Positions 55,856 through 64,000 of a stretch of 64,000 bases of DNA are shown in pieces. Both the position numbers and the translations under genes were made by a program. This DNA comes from TTA-H9 sp002071415 (GTDB lineage Bacteria > Bacteroidota > Bacteroidia > Bacteroidales > TTA-H9), in the NCBI GenBank assembly GCA_035411425.1, contig DAONSX010000004.1, forward strand, positions 1 through 64,000, written 5' to 3'. Numbering within the stretch: the stretch's first letter is position 1; the number at the start of each line of letters is the position of its first letter. The notes under the pieces were generated by a model. The model had not been told where the DNA came from and ran no database searches. It saw only the letters and a program-made list of their open reading frames with translations.

Positions 55856-57178
55856 TTATTTTACAGGCCAGTATTTATCGACGAGTTCTTGTTTTATGCC
55901 CACTTCGGCCTGGTTAAAATGGCGTGCAAACAATTCCCAGCCTGTATCCAGCATTTTATCGATGTCGATGTTTACATCAATAGCCAGAAGATATTCGGAA
56001 TATTCTCTGGCAAAATCGAGTGCACGCTGGTCGTAATCCGTAAGGTCGAAGCCATTTTCGAGTTTAGTTTTGGCGTTGGCGGCGTCGGCATAAAGACGTA
56101 CGGCTGTATTCATCACTTGAGGATGATCCTCACGTGTCTTCTTTCCGATGACGAGTTGTTTCAGTCGTGAAAGGCTGCGGAAAGGATCGACGATAACCTT
56201 CCCAATATCTGTATCACGCCGCAGGAAAAGCTGGCCTTCGGTGATATAACCCGTATTATCGGGTATGGCATGGGTAATATCGCCTCCTGAAAGGGTAGTA
56301 ACTGCAATAATCGTAATGGAACCTCCACTGGGAAATTGGACAGCCTTTTCATAAATCTTGGCTAAATCGCTATAAAGTGAGCCGGGCATGGAGTCTTTAG
56401 AAGGTATCTGATCCATACGATTGGAGACTATACTGAGGGCATCGGCATAAAGTGTCATATCGGTAAGCAGCACCAAGACTTTTTCGTTTTTATCGACTGC
56501 AAAATATTCGGCTGCCGTAAGAGCCATATCAGGAACCAGTAGGCGTTCGACGGGTGGATCTTCGGTAGTATTTACGAAACTGATGATACGGTCGAGGGCA
56601 CCGGCGTTTTCGAACACATTTTTGTAGTAAAGGTAGTCGTCGTTCGTCAAGCCCATTCCGCCCAGAATGATCTTGTCGGCTTCGGCACGGAGAGCTACCA
56701 TAGCCATTACCTGATTGAAGGGTTGATCGGGGTCGGCGAAAAAAGGAATTTTCTGTCCGGTGACCAGCGTATTATTTAAATCTATACCAGCTATTCCGGT
56801 GGCAATGAGCTCCGAAGGTTGGCGTCTTCTAACGGGGTTTACCGAAGGTCCACCAATGGGACGTTCTTCACCCTCTACCTCAGGACCTCCATCGATAGGC
56901 TGACCATAAGCATTAAAAAAACGACCTGCCAAGTCATCGCTTACCTTGAGTGTAGGAGGACGGTTATAGAAAATAACTTCGGCATTGGAAGGAATTCCTT
57001 CTGTACCACCAAATACCTGAAGTGTTACTTCATTATCGATAATTTTTACCACTTGAGACAGGCGTCCATGCACCAGTGCCAGTTCTTCGTTGCCAACTCC
57101 CGAAGCTTTCAGCGTGCATGTAGCCTTGGTAATATTGCTGATATGGGTATATATTTTCTGGAATGCAAGTGGACTCAT
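55856..57178 (-). CDS. atpB: V-type ATPase subunit B (non-catalytic)
   Basis: A 440-residue nucleotide-binding subunit without a canonical Walker A lysine. Family segments: ARFFNAYGQPIDGGPEVEGE-like stretch, PSNPVRR-type motif (PSVNPVRRRQPSELIATGI), KIPFFADPDQPFNQ, MTLYADALSIVSNRMDQIP, and GSITIIAVTTLSGGDITHAIPDN. The start overlaps the atpA stop by 4 bases (ATGA). Confidence 0.95.
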   Translation of the reverse strand: MSPLAFQKIYTHISNITKATCTLKASGVGNEELALVHGRLSQVVKIIDNEVTLQVFGGTEGIPSNAEVIFYNRPPTLKVSDDLAGRFFNAYGQPIDGGPEVEGEERPIGGPSVNPVRRRQPSELIATGIAGIDLNNTLVTGQKIPFFADPDQPFNQVMAMVALRAEADKIILGGMGLTNDDYLYYKNVFENAGALDRIISFVNTTEDPPVERLLVPDMALTAAEYFAVDKNEKVLVLLTDMTLYADALSIVSNRMDQIPSKDSMPGSLYSDLAKIYEKAVQFPSGGSITIIAVTTLSGGDITHAIPDNTGYITEGQLFLRRDTDIGKVIVDPFRSLSRLKQLVIGKKTREDHPQVMNTAVRLYADAANAKTKLENGFDLTDYDQRALDFAREYSEYLLAIDVNIDIDKMLDTGWELFARHFNQAEVGIKQELVDKYWPVK

Positions 57179-58953
57179 TTTTTTAACTTCCTTTCCTCAA
57201 TGATTTTATATAATTCATTTTCAAAATGTTTAAACTGTTCCGATTGAAATTCGGAATAATTCATTTGTTTCAATTGATTAATAATTCGTTTAAAGTAGGG
57301 GTTGACATCTTCGAAGCTGTCGAAATCGAAATTGGTTTCGTAAATATTTATCACCTTGTCGAGCATATATTTTTGGCGCGTCATGGGAGTATTGAAGTCG
57401 ATCTTGTCGAAGGCATCCTGTTGAAGAATAATGGAATCTATTACTTCTGATTTCCAGAAAGTAAGGTGATAATCCAGAGGAACACTATCATCGCCCAGAA
57501 TATTGATTTGTTCGGAAGCTTCACGTCCACGGATCATGATATTTTTCACCAGCATCACCTTATCGACCCAATCATCGGCAATGGTATTGCGCAATGATTC
57601 TTGAACCTCGGGATATTCGAGATATTTAGAATAACTTTCGATAGGATCGATGGCGGGATAACGTTTGCTATCAGCTCTTTGCTGAGATAGTGCATAAAAA
57701 GCTCGAGCTACTTTTTTTGTTGATTCGGTAACGGGTTCTTTCAAATTTCCGCCTGCAGGCGAAACCGTTCCAATAAATGTAATGCTTCCGGTTTGGTTAT
57801 TGTTCAAATAGACATACCCTGCACGAGAGTAAAAGTTTGAGATAATTGCGGGCAGGTCCATAGGGAAGGCATCGGGGCCGGGGAGTTCTTCCATACGATT
57901 TGACATTTCGCGTAAGGCTTGTGCCCAGCGAGAGGTAGAGTCGGCCAGAAGTAATATCTTCAATCCCATCGAACGGTAATATTCGGCGATGGTCATAGCC
58001 GTATACACCGAGGCTTCACGGGCTGCAACGGGCATGTTAGAGGTATTGGCAATGATGGTAGTCCTTTCGATCAGTTTACGTCCCGTTCTTGGGTCTTCTA
58101 ATTGGGGAAATTCTACGAAGAGCTCGACCACTTCATTGGCACGTTCGCCACAAGCGGCGACTATAACTATGTCGGCTTCGGCTTGACGCGACAGCGCGTG
58201 TTGCAATACAGTCTTGCCGCTACCAAAGGGTCCCGGAATAAAACCCGTACCTCCTTCGGCCATAGGATTCAGAGTATCCATGGTACGAACGCCGGTTTGG
58301 AAAAGTTTGAAAGGTCGGGGTTTCTCCTTGTATGCCTTTATAGCCTGTTTTACAGGCCAATATTGAACCATGGTAACGGGATGGTCTTTCCCACTTTCAT
58401 CCGTAAGCACGGCAATGGTATCATAAATCTTATGAAGACCACGAGGAACAATGGATTTAATGGTATATCTCCCTTCGAAAACGAAAGGCACCATAATGCG
58501 ATGAGGGATGGAATTTTCTATCACTTCGCCCAGCCAGTCGGCAGCTATCACCTGATCTCCGCCTTTTGCCAGAGGCTTGAAATCCCAAATCTTTTCAGGA
58601 TCTAAAGCACGTGTATATTCACCGGGTTTAAGAAAAATCCCTGTCATTTCATGTAAATCGTGCATCAATCCATCATAAACACTCGAAAGGATTCCAGGGC
58701 CAAGGGTGGCTTCGAGCATGTGTCCTTCGAATATTGCTGGTGAGCCGATTTTCAATCCACGGGTGCTTTCGAAAACTTGAGTATATGCCTTATTACCGAT
58801 AATTTTTATTACTTCTGCCATAAGATCGGTTCCATCATGGCTGATATAACAAATCTCATTTTGTGCAACAGGCCCTTCAACCTGCACAATCACCAAATTC
58901 GCAATAATTCCGGAAACCTTTCCGGTAGTTTTTTTCGTGTTATTCATTATCAT
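57175..58953 (-). CDS. atpA: V-type ATPase subunit A (catalytic)
   Basis: A 592-residue catalytic subunit. Walker A is GPFGSGKT (residues 241-248); the Glu-containing GERANEVVELF motif and LADSTSRWAQALREMS follow, and the A-type non-homologous insert is present around residues 110-190. It hydrolyses or makes ATP in the A3B3 head. The start overlaps the DUF2764 stop; an in-frame Met two codons in is possible. Confidence 0.96.
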   Translation of the reverse strand: MIMNNTKKTTGKVSGIIANLVIVQVEGPVAQNEICYISHDGTDLMAEVIKIIGNKAYTQVFESTRGLKIGSPAIFEGHMLEATLGPGILSSVYDGLMHDLHEMTGIFLKPGEYTRALDPEKIWDFKPLAKGGDQVIAADWLGEVIENSIPHRIMVPFVFEGRYTIKSIVPRGLHKIYDTIAVLTDESGKDHPVTMVQYWPVKQAIKAYKEKPRPFKLFQTGVRTMDTLNPMAEGGTGFIPGPFGSGKTVLQHALSRQAEADIVIVAACGERANEVVELFVEFPQLEDPRTGRKLIERTTIIANTSNMPVAAREASVYTAMTIAEYYRSMGLKILLLADSTSRWAQALREMSNRMEELPGPDAFPMDLPAIISNFYSRAGYVYLNNNQTGSITFIGTVSPAGGNLKEPVTESTKKVARAFYALSQQRADSKRYPAIDPIESYSKYLEYPEVQESLRNTIADDWVDKVMLVKNIMIRGREASEQINILGDDSVPLDYHLTFWKSEVIDSIILQQDAFDKIDFNTPMTRQKYMLDKVINIYETNFDFDSFEDVNPYFKRIINQLKQMNYSEFQSEQFKHFENELYKIIEERKLKK

Positions 58954-59774
58954 GAAAACTCTTTAGGAAATTCATAGCTATTTTCCAAATCCTCGAGCAA
59001 ACGTCTAAACATGGCTAAGCCTGCTTCTTTGTCGAGCCGCAGCCATCTTTGTACCATTTGGAACTTTAATATAAATGCAAGGATTATCTCTATACTGAAA
59101 TAATGAAAAGTATTCAATTCGTCAAGATAAGACCAGCGCAAAAGATCGAGCGATTTTTCCCTTTCTAATAAATTGTTGGTTTCAAAAATCTGAATAAGTT
59201 TTTCGATATAAGGGAATTGTTGTGCAAGTCCAAAATCTCTTGCCTGACTTTTAATGAGGGTTTGCGAAAATTCGTCATTGCCAATAATGAACGAACGAGC
59301 ATTGAGTTTAAATTTTCTGGCAGTAAGCGCCGCCATGATATTTCTAACATTCCTTTCGAATTTTATCCAATTCGACACGAATTTATTCTTGGTTTGAGCA
59401 GCATACTCAAGATATATGGCCGTCAATTGATCTTCCCAGCTTAGCTCGGGATAAACAGGCTGCTCTTCTTTAAAATGAAGAATAAAGTTTCGAAGATAAT
59501 CGGGGAGAATCTTGGGATTCTTCATTTCTTCTTCGAGTATTTCTAAAGAATACTTTCCGTTAGGAATAAATTCTTCATTGGTTTTCAAAAGGAGATGAAG
59601 AAGATTTTTATTATCGATGGGTAAAAGAATCAATTCAACGAGTTTATAGTCGAAAGCCGAGAGATGATGCCGCAATTCGAGTTTGAATTCGGCAAAGTCG
59701 AGGGCAAGTTTGGATTGCTCGAGCACCAGGTCGGGCAAGCCTGCTACCAGATAATAATAATTTCTTCCCGACAT
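58950..59774 (-). CDS. DUF2764 protein of the V-ATPase operon (subunit C-like)
   Basis: A 274-residue, mainly helical protein starting SGRNYYYLVAGLPDLVLEQS, the hallmark of DUF2764, always found between the E and A genes in Bacteroidota and Chlamydiae V-ATPase operons. Position and helical make-up suggest it replaces subunit C, the socket between stalk and ring (inference; no experimental evidence known to me). No separate subunit C or F gene is in the operon. It overlaps both neighbours by a few bases. Confidence 0.85.
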   Translation of the reverse strand: MSGRNYYYLVAGLPDLVLEQSKLALDFAEFKLELRHHLSAFDYKLVELILLPIDNKNLLHLLLKTNEEFIPNGKYSLEILEEEMKNPKILPDYLRNFILHFKEEQPVYPELSWEDQLTAIYLEYAAQTKNKFVSNWIKFERNVRNIMAALTARKFKLNARSFIIGNDEFSQTLIKSQARDFGLAQQFPYIEKLIQIFETNNLLEREKSLDLLRWSYLDELNTFHYFSIEIILAFILKFQMVQRWLRLDKEAGLAMFRRLLEDLENSYEFPKEFS

Positions 59775-60394
59775 TATTTCCCTCCGTAAAGAAGATGGTT
59801 GGTGCGCGGGCGGAGATAATTCTTGAAAAAGTTCTCGAAGTCTTCTTCGGTAAAGCTAATTACATAACTACCGTCGGCTGGGCCAATACGAAAACCTCTT
59901 CCTATTTTTTCATCATAAATCACCTTCAGGCCTTTGTTCATCAATTCTTTTGCTCTGGCTTCGAAATATTTTCCTAATTTTTCTTCATCTTCGGGAGGTA
60001 AAAAGAGCTGAACGCTTTGCCCTTTACCCGAATTATCGGGTTGCCATCTCGTAAGGATAGTCTCGATCATGCGTTTGATAAAATCTTTATCGTTGAAAGC
60101 CTCTTTGACAGACTGATCAACCATTTCGGTAAGTATAAGTTCGGTAATCTGTTGCCTGAGTGAGGAGATGGCCTGACGCGAAGATAATTTGATTTCGTTG
60201 GTTACATTGCGCTTGAGCTCTTCGGCTTCACGACGCGCCTGCTCTATAATTCGACTGGCTTCATGTCTTGCATTCTGTAAAATTTCTTCGGCCTCTTTAT
60301 TGGCCTTTCCCAATATAGCAGCCGCATCTGCCCGGGCCTTTTCAACACCCTCGTGATAGATTCTTTCCGTCAATTCCTGTAGTTTGCTATCCAT
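59774..60394 (-). CDS. atpE: V-type ATPase subunit E (peripheral stalk)
   Basis: A 206-residue subunit: N-terminal coiled coil rich in Ala/Glu/Lys/Arg (about residues 10-90), then a globular C-terminus ending IGPADGSYVISFTEEDFENF. It forms the peripheral stalk; a partner subunit G/H is not visible. ATG 60394 (MDSKLQELTER) is preferred; the TTG at 60418 falls inside the -7 box TAATTTTG. It heads a seven-gene operon (E, DUF2764, A, B, D, I, K). Confidence 0.9.
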   Translation of the reverse strand: MDSKLQELTERIYHEGVEKARADAAAILGKANKEAEEILQNARHEASRIIEQARREAEELKRNVTNEIKLSSRQAISSLRQQITELILTEMVDQSVKEAFNDKDFIKRMIETILTRWQPDNSGKGQSVQLFLPPEDEEKLGKYFEARAKELMNKGLKVIYDEKIGRGFRIGPADGSYVISFTEEDFENFFKNYLRPRTNHLLYGGK

Positions 60395-60415
60395 TGCATT
60401 TTCAATTACACCAGG

Positions 60416-60423
60416 CAAAATTA
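60416..60423 (-). promoter_or_regulatory. -7-like promoter box for the V-ATPase operon
   Basis: TAATTTTG on the minus strand, 22 bases before ATG 60394; no -33 TTG at usual spacing. Confidence 0.5.
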
Positions 60424-60579
60424 TAAATTTTCCCTATTGCTCATTATTATATTTTCGAAGATATTTATTTGAATATTTTAATACCCCGATGAAATCAGGA
60501 TTAGGGACGAAAATTCAGGGATGTAATTTCAATTCTCTAAATAGTAACTGATTATAAAACAAAGCAAATCGATAATAAA

Positions 60580-61662
60580 TCATGGCAAATAAAGACATCC
60601 ACCAATGCTATCAGTTTCAGCTCCTGTGGCCGATGACAAAATATTTGGCTTTTGCTCGAGAAACAATAATCCGAGAAAGGCAAAAACCAAAGCCTCCTTG
60701 AAGTCGATAATACAAGGGGAAGGAATGGCAATAGGTAAAGTAGATAATTCTTTAATTCTCTGTAGAAGGGAATGATGATGCGCTCCGCCTCCGGTAATTA
60801 AAACGCCTTTTTCTTTTGGTTGGACATCAAATAATGAACGCATAATCACAATAGCAATCAACTCACAAACCGTACGCGAAAGATCTTGAATCTGCTCGCC
60901 TTCGTACTTATTTAAAATGGGAAGAAAAGATTGCAAGAACCACTCCTTTCCAAGTGATTTAGGGGGATTTTTCGAGAAATACTCGAGATGCAGAAGTTCG
61001 AAGAGCAAAGGCTGAATGATGCGACCAGAGGCGGCCAATTCTCCATTATAGTCGAAGGGCAGATTCGCTTTTTGAGCAAGAAAGTTCAAAGCCATATTGG
61101 CCGGACATAAATCGAAAGCTATGCGTTTCCCATCTTTATTATAGGAAATATTGGCAAACCCTCCCAGATTGATGCAAGCGGAATAGGAATTAAAAAGCAA
61201 TTCATCGCCAATGGGTACCAGAGGTGCACCTTGCCCTCCTCTCACAATGTCGGCTGTTCTGAAATCACAAATTACCGGTTGATGAGTGGCCGCTGCAATG
61301 GCTACTCCATTACCGGCCTGAAAAGTAAAGCCTTTTTCTGCATCATGAAAGACGGTATGACCATGAGAGGCTATATAATCAACTTCTAATTTATGATGAT
61401 TCAAAAATTCAAAGGCTATTTTTCCATAATACTTTCCCAGATCCATATTCAGACTGGCAAGTTCGGCAGCAGAGGCTTCCATTACCCGATTCAGGCGATC
61501 GACCCAGAAAGAAGGATATGGTATGGTTTCGGCCTGTAAAATCTCGAAATTCCAGTTGTCATTCTCAAAATTAAAATCACAGGCTGCCAGGTCAACGCCA
61601 TCCAAGGATGTACCCGACATCATTCCCAGACCTTTGTAATGATTTTTGCCGTTATAAAACAT
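60580..61662 (-). CDS. anmK: Anhydro-N-acetylmuramic acid kinase
   Basis: A 360-residue sugar kinase recycling cell-wall anhydro-MurNAc to MurNAc-6-phosphate. GMMSGTSLDGVDLAACDF (phosphate loop), YIASHGHTVFHDAEKGFTFQ, NLGGFANISYNKDG, FDLCPANMALNFLA, and GVLITGGGAHHHSLLQRIKE are the family landmarks. Its start overlaps the murF stop by 11 bases, placing recycling and synthesis of peptidoglycan in one transcript. Confidence 0.95.
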   Translation of the reverse strand: MFYNGKNHYKGLGMMSGTSLDGVDLAACDFNFENDNWNFEILQAETIPYPSFWVDRLNRVMEASAAELASLNMDLGKYYGKIAFEFLNHHKLEVDYIASHGHTVFHDAEKGFTFQAGNGVAIAAATHQPVICDFRTADIVRGGQGAPLVPIGDELLFNSYSACINLGGFANISYNKDGKRIAFDLCPANMALNFLAQKANLPFDYNGELAASGRIIQPLLFELLHLEYFSKNPPKSLGKEWFLQSFLPILNKYEGEQIQDLSRTVCELIAIVIMRSLFDVQPKEKGVLITGGGAHHHSLLQRIKELSTLPIAIPSPCIIDFKEALVFAFLGLLFLEQKPNILSSATGAETDSIGGCLYLP

Positions 61663-62941
61663 CGAGTAAGGTTTCTAATTTATTTCCTCTACTTCCTTTA
61701 ATAAGTATAAAATATTGTTGAAGGGGTTCTTTTCTTAAATAATCTTTCAAGAGTGTTGCATTTTCGAAATGCATTGCTGTGGGTGGCAAGGCTATATCCG
61801 AGAAATTCTTTCCCACAAAAAATAATTTCTGAATGTTAGCCGAAGCAATCTTATCTACTATTGCCTGATGTTCTTTCTTTGATTCCAATCCCAGTTCAAG
61901 CATTTCACCCAAAATTGCTGCCTTAGGCGACTCGAAGCGAGAGACGAAATTAGTGATGGCAGCCTCCATACTCGAAGGATTGGCATTATAGGCATCCATC
62001 ACTAACTTATTGTGTTGAGTTTTGATGAACTGAGAACGGAAATTACTAGGACGATAATTCTTGATGGCCTCACATATCTTATCGTCTTCCACTCCAAAAT
62101 AATTTCCAATGCAAGCTGCCGCGAGGATATTTGGAAGATTGTAGGCACCAACTAACTGGGTGTGCAGCAAATAATCCCTGTTTAAAATTCTCAGGCTCAC
62201 TTTCAGATAACCTGTGGTATCTACTATATCTCCTTTTACAGCGCTTGAGTCAGAATTGTACAATATTCGACGAAGATTGCTGCTTTTGGTCAAAAGCAGT
62301 TCATCCTTGCCGTTTACAAAAGCCAATCCATTGGATAGGGCTAAAAATTTATATAATTCGGTTTTTGCCCTAATAACCCCTTCTAAATTCCCAAATCCTT
62401 CCAGATGTGCCTTGCCAATATTCGTGATAAGGCCATAATCGGGCTGCACTATCTCACATAAAAAGGTAATTTCGCCTAAATGATTTGCTCCCATTTCGAT
62501 GATGGCAAATTCTGTGTCGGCTTGAATGGATAATAAAGTCAATGGAACCCCAATGTGATTATTTAAATTCCCGGAGGTAGCCTTTATCCGATATTTTCCC
62601 GATAGAACACTCGAAATCAATTCTTTGGTGGTTGTTTTCCCATTAGAACCCGTAATGGCAATTACTGGAATCTGAAAATGCTTGCGGTGAAACTGTGCAA
62701 GTTGTTGTAAGGTGGTTAAGGCATCGGGAACATAATAAAAATTTCGAAGAGCTATTTTTTCGGGATCATCTATAACTACAGCAATGGCACCATTTTCAAG
62801 AGCAATTTCGGCAAAATCGTTACCATCGAAGTTTTCTCCCCTCAAGGCAAAAAACAATTGACCCACTTCCAATTTTCTCGAGTCGGTACAAATACCCTTC
62901 GAAGACAGATATAAGCGATAGAGTTCTTCCATGTTTTCCAT
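61652..62941 (-). CDS. murF: UDP-MurNAc-tripeptide--D-Ala-D-Ala ligase
   Basis: A Mur ligase of about 429 residues. ATG 62941 (MENMEELYRLYLSSKGI) is chosen; an ATG eight codons upstream (62965) would put the TATATTTG box at 62946-62953 inside the gene. Landmarks: ICTDSRKLEVGQLFFALRGE, ATP loop ITGSNGKTTTKE, GNLNNHIGVPLTLLSI, IIEMGANHLGEI, VMDAYNANPSSMEAAI, GEMLELG. It adds D-Ala-D-Ala, the product of Ddl, to the peptidoglycan precursor. Confidence 0.94.
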   Translation of the reverse strand: MENMEELYRLYLSSKGICTDSRKLEVGQLFFALRGENFDGNDFAEIALENGAIAVVIDDPEKIALRNFYYVPDALTTLQQLAQFHRKHFQIPVIAITGSNGKTTTKELISSVLSGKYRIKATSGNLNNHIGVPLTLLSIQADTEFAIIEMGANHLGEITFLCEIVQPDYGLITNIGKAHLEGFGNLEGVIRAKTELYKFLALSNGLAFVNGKDELLLTKSSNLRRILYNSDSSAVKGDIVDTTGYLKVSLRILNRDYLLHTQLVGAYNLPNILAAACIGNYFGVEDDKICEAIKNYRPSNFRSQFIKTQHNKLVMDAYNANPSSMEAAITNFVSRFESPKAAILGEMLELGLESKKEHQAIVDKIASANIQKLFFVGKNFSDIALPPTAMHFENATLLKDYLRKEPLQQYFILIKGSRGNKLETLLDVL

Positions 62942-62945
62942 GCCG

Positions 62946-62953
62946 CAAATATA
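62946..62953 (-). promoter_or_regulatory. -7-like promoter box for murF-anmK
   Basis: TATATTTG on the minus strand ends 4 bases before ATG 62941, predicting a nearly leaderless transcript; no -33 TTG at usual spacing. Confidence 0.4.
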
Positions 62954-63513
62954 TTTAGAATACATTGGATGAATATGATGTTTAGAATAATGATAAATTA
63001 TTTAAAAGAGAAATGATATTGGAATGTTAAGCTGCTCAAAATAAAAAAGGTTGATGAATTTATTTTAATCTTCAAAGAAATTGTTTTTGTTGGATTTGAT
63101 TTATTCATTTAAGAGTAATTCATGAAAGGTTAAATTTTAAAGATGATTAACTCATAAAATAATGAAATTTAGTTACTTATGGTGAATTTGAGCTGATTAA
63201 CATTCGGTTTAAGTTTGAGCAATTTACTGGAGTTATTTACGGGTATAAAACTTTCCATCAGGAAATGTTAATTGGTTAGAAGAAATTTTTCAGCATTCAG
63301 AATTTTTTAAGTTCTACAAACGGCACCATATAAATGGCCGTTGGAATGTTTTTGTTAATAAATAATTTATGTTGAAAATTCTCAAGCATGAATTTAAAAA
63401 TTTAAACATGGAATGATTAGAGAGTAAATTGTTTTCCGAGGGAAGAACATTCAGGGAAGGGGGATGATATGCATCACATTTTTTGTCATTAACATTCGTT
63501 TTATCCAATAAAA
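62954..63513. other. AT-rich intergenic region
   Basis: About 560 bases between murF and the GldJ-like gene's terminator, with no gene, tRNA or repeat seen; composition is very A+T rich. Confidence 0.4.
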
Positions 63514-63542
63514 AAATGCCATGAAATTATATCATGGCATTT
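63510..63542 (-). terminator. Rho-independent terminator after the GldJ-like gene
   Basis: On the minus strand aaatgccatga (63542-63532) pairs with tcatggcattt (63524-63514), an 11-bp stem with a 7-base loop, directly followed by a T-run (63513-63510). It lies 64 bases after the stop codon. Confidence 0.85.
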
Positions 63543-63605
63543 AATGATGCAGAAAAAATCAGCAGCATTACAGATGAGGAATCATCTCAATGGATAATTA
63601 TTGCA

Positions 63606-63998
63606 TTAATATTCGATGTTTTCCGAAGTTGTTCCGACTCTATCCATAGCGCAGCGGAAGCCTATGTAGTCGGTGCTGAGGTTTTCTTCGAGGAAGCGGC
63701 GCACGCTTGGGCTGAGAAAATAGGCTCCATCCTTCCACGATCCGCCTTTATAGACTCGTGAACGGTCGGTGATGAGGCTTGTAGCACCTTCTCCGAATTT
63801 ATTTTCGGCAGGATTCCATTCTCCATTATAATACATTTTGTTGGTGGCCTGTTCATTATTTCCGACTTCTTTCCATCGCTGTGCTGCATCCACATTGGAA
63901 GCTTGGCTCAATGAAGCCCAGTCGCCATCGAGGTAATTTCGATTGTCGGCGGTACGATAATTACGACGGAATGGTAATGTAGGATCGATTTGAGAATC
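63606..63998 (-). CDS. gldJ: GldJ-like T9SS/gliding lipoprotein, 3' part (SUMF1 family)
   Basis: An open frame runs in from the right edge and ends at 63606-63608; only the last 130 residues are visible, so the start is outside. The sequence is typical of the C-terminus of GldJ: LPFRRNYRTADNRNYLDGDW, SRVYKGGSWKDGAYFLSP, VRRFLEENLSTDYIGFRCAM, DRVG. GldJ is an outer-membrane lipoprotein of the T9SS/gliding apparatus built on a SUMF1-like fold. The closely related GldK cannot be fully excluded. A strong terminator follows and murF lies downstream in the same direction. Confidence 0.75.
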   Translation of the reverse strand, partial: DSQIDPTLPFRRNYRTADNRNYLDGDWASLSQASNVDAAQRWKEVGNNEQATNKMYYNGEWNPAENKFGEGATSLITDRSRVYKGGSWKDGAYFLSPSVRRFLEENLSTDYIGFRCAMDRVGTTSENIEY

Positions 63999-64000
63999 CA

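Overview
The window reads as a chromosomal segment of an anaerobic or facultatively anaerobic member of the Bacteroidota. The main evidence is six exported proteins with type A and one with type B secretion-system-9 (T9SS) C-terminal tails, a GldJ-like gene at the right edge, a PorT/CHU-type surface repertoire, many -7 promoter boxes of the form TAnnTTTG, weak or absent Shine-Dalgarno sequences, and a V-type ATPase operon of the Bacteroidota/Chlamydiae layout (E, DUF2764, A, B, D, I, K). The HydF maturase indicates an [FeFe] hydrogenase elsewhere in the genome. Species or family cannot be fixed from this sequence alone.

Layout. 1-200: a transposase-like gene end with a hairpin. 200-4250: outer-membrane porin, a TrmH-type RNA methyltransferase and a divergent class I methyltransferase. 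4560-8600: a large T9SS adhesin-like protein followed by a 78-residue protein with a glycine-rich sorting-like tail, then a strong hairpin. 8600-10700: a decayed helix-turn-helix (transposase-like) remnant and an HD phosphohydrolase. 10720-20140: OmpA lipoprotein, pyrG, a PASTA / T9SS / RluD operon, ddl, and a nuclease-rdgB pair. 20680-25290: a tiny lipoprotein and two T9SS proteins (fibronectin-like and beta-propeller). 25990-32800: aspA-hydF, a TIM-barrel/SUMF1 fusion, and an aminotransferase. 33720-38080: two T9SS proteins. 38160-42430: ppk1-sixA and dihydrolipoyl dehydrogenase. 42920-46970: tRNA-Glu(UUC), then gatD and gatE, the amidotransferase type known chiefly from archaea. 47157-49270: M50-like protease overlapping a Cys-rich membrane peptide, and a TPR lipoprotein. 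49340-49770: a mosaic of intergenic repeats. 50018-52781: mnmH, a T9SS type B protein with a cohesin-like domain, and a CoA-binding protein. 52863-60394: the V-ATPase operon. 60580-64000: anmK, murF and the 3' end of a gldJ-like gene.

How the genes fit together. Cell-envelope functions dominate: peptidoglycan synthesis and recycling (ddl, murF, anmK, PASTA protein), outer-membrane parts (porin, OmpA lipoprotein), and T9SS cargo with the GldJ-like component. Translation and RNA modification form a second theme (gatDE with tRNA-Glu, mnmH, rluD-type, trmH, the class I methyltransferase). Energy and redox genes are the V-ATPase, whose K subunit carries the sodium-binding residue pattern known from Enterococcus hirae, HydF with AspA, Lpd and Ppk1. 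The most unusual item is a complete, promoter-equipped GatDE pair in a bacterial context. Next are the AspA-HydF coupling, the TIM-barrel/SUMF1 fusion and the small sorting-tail protein behind the large T9SS protein.
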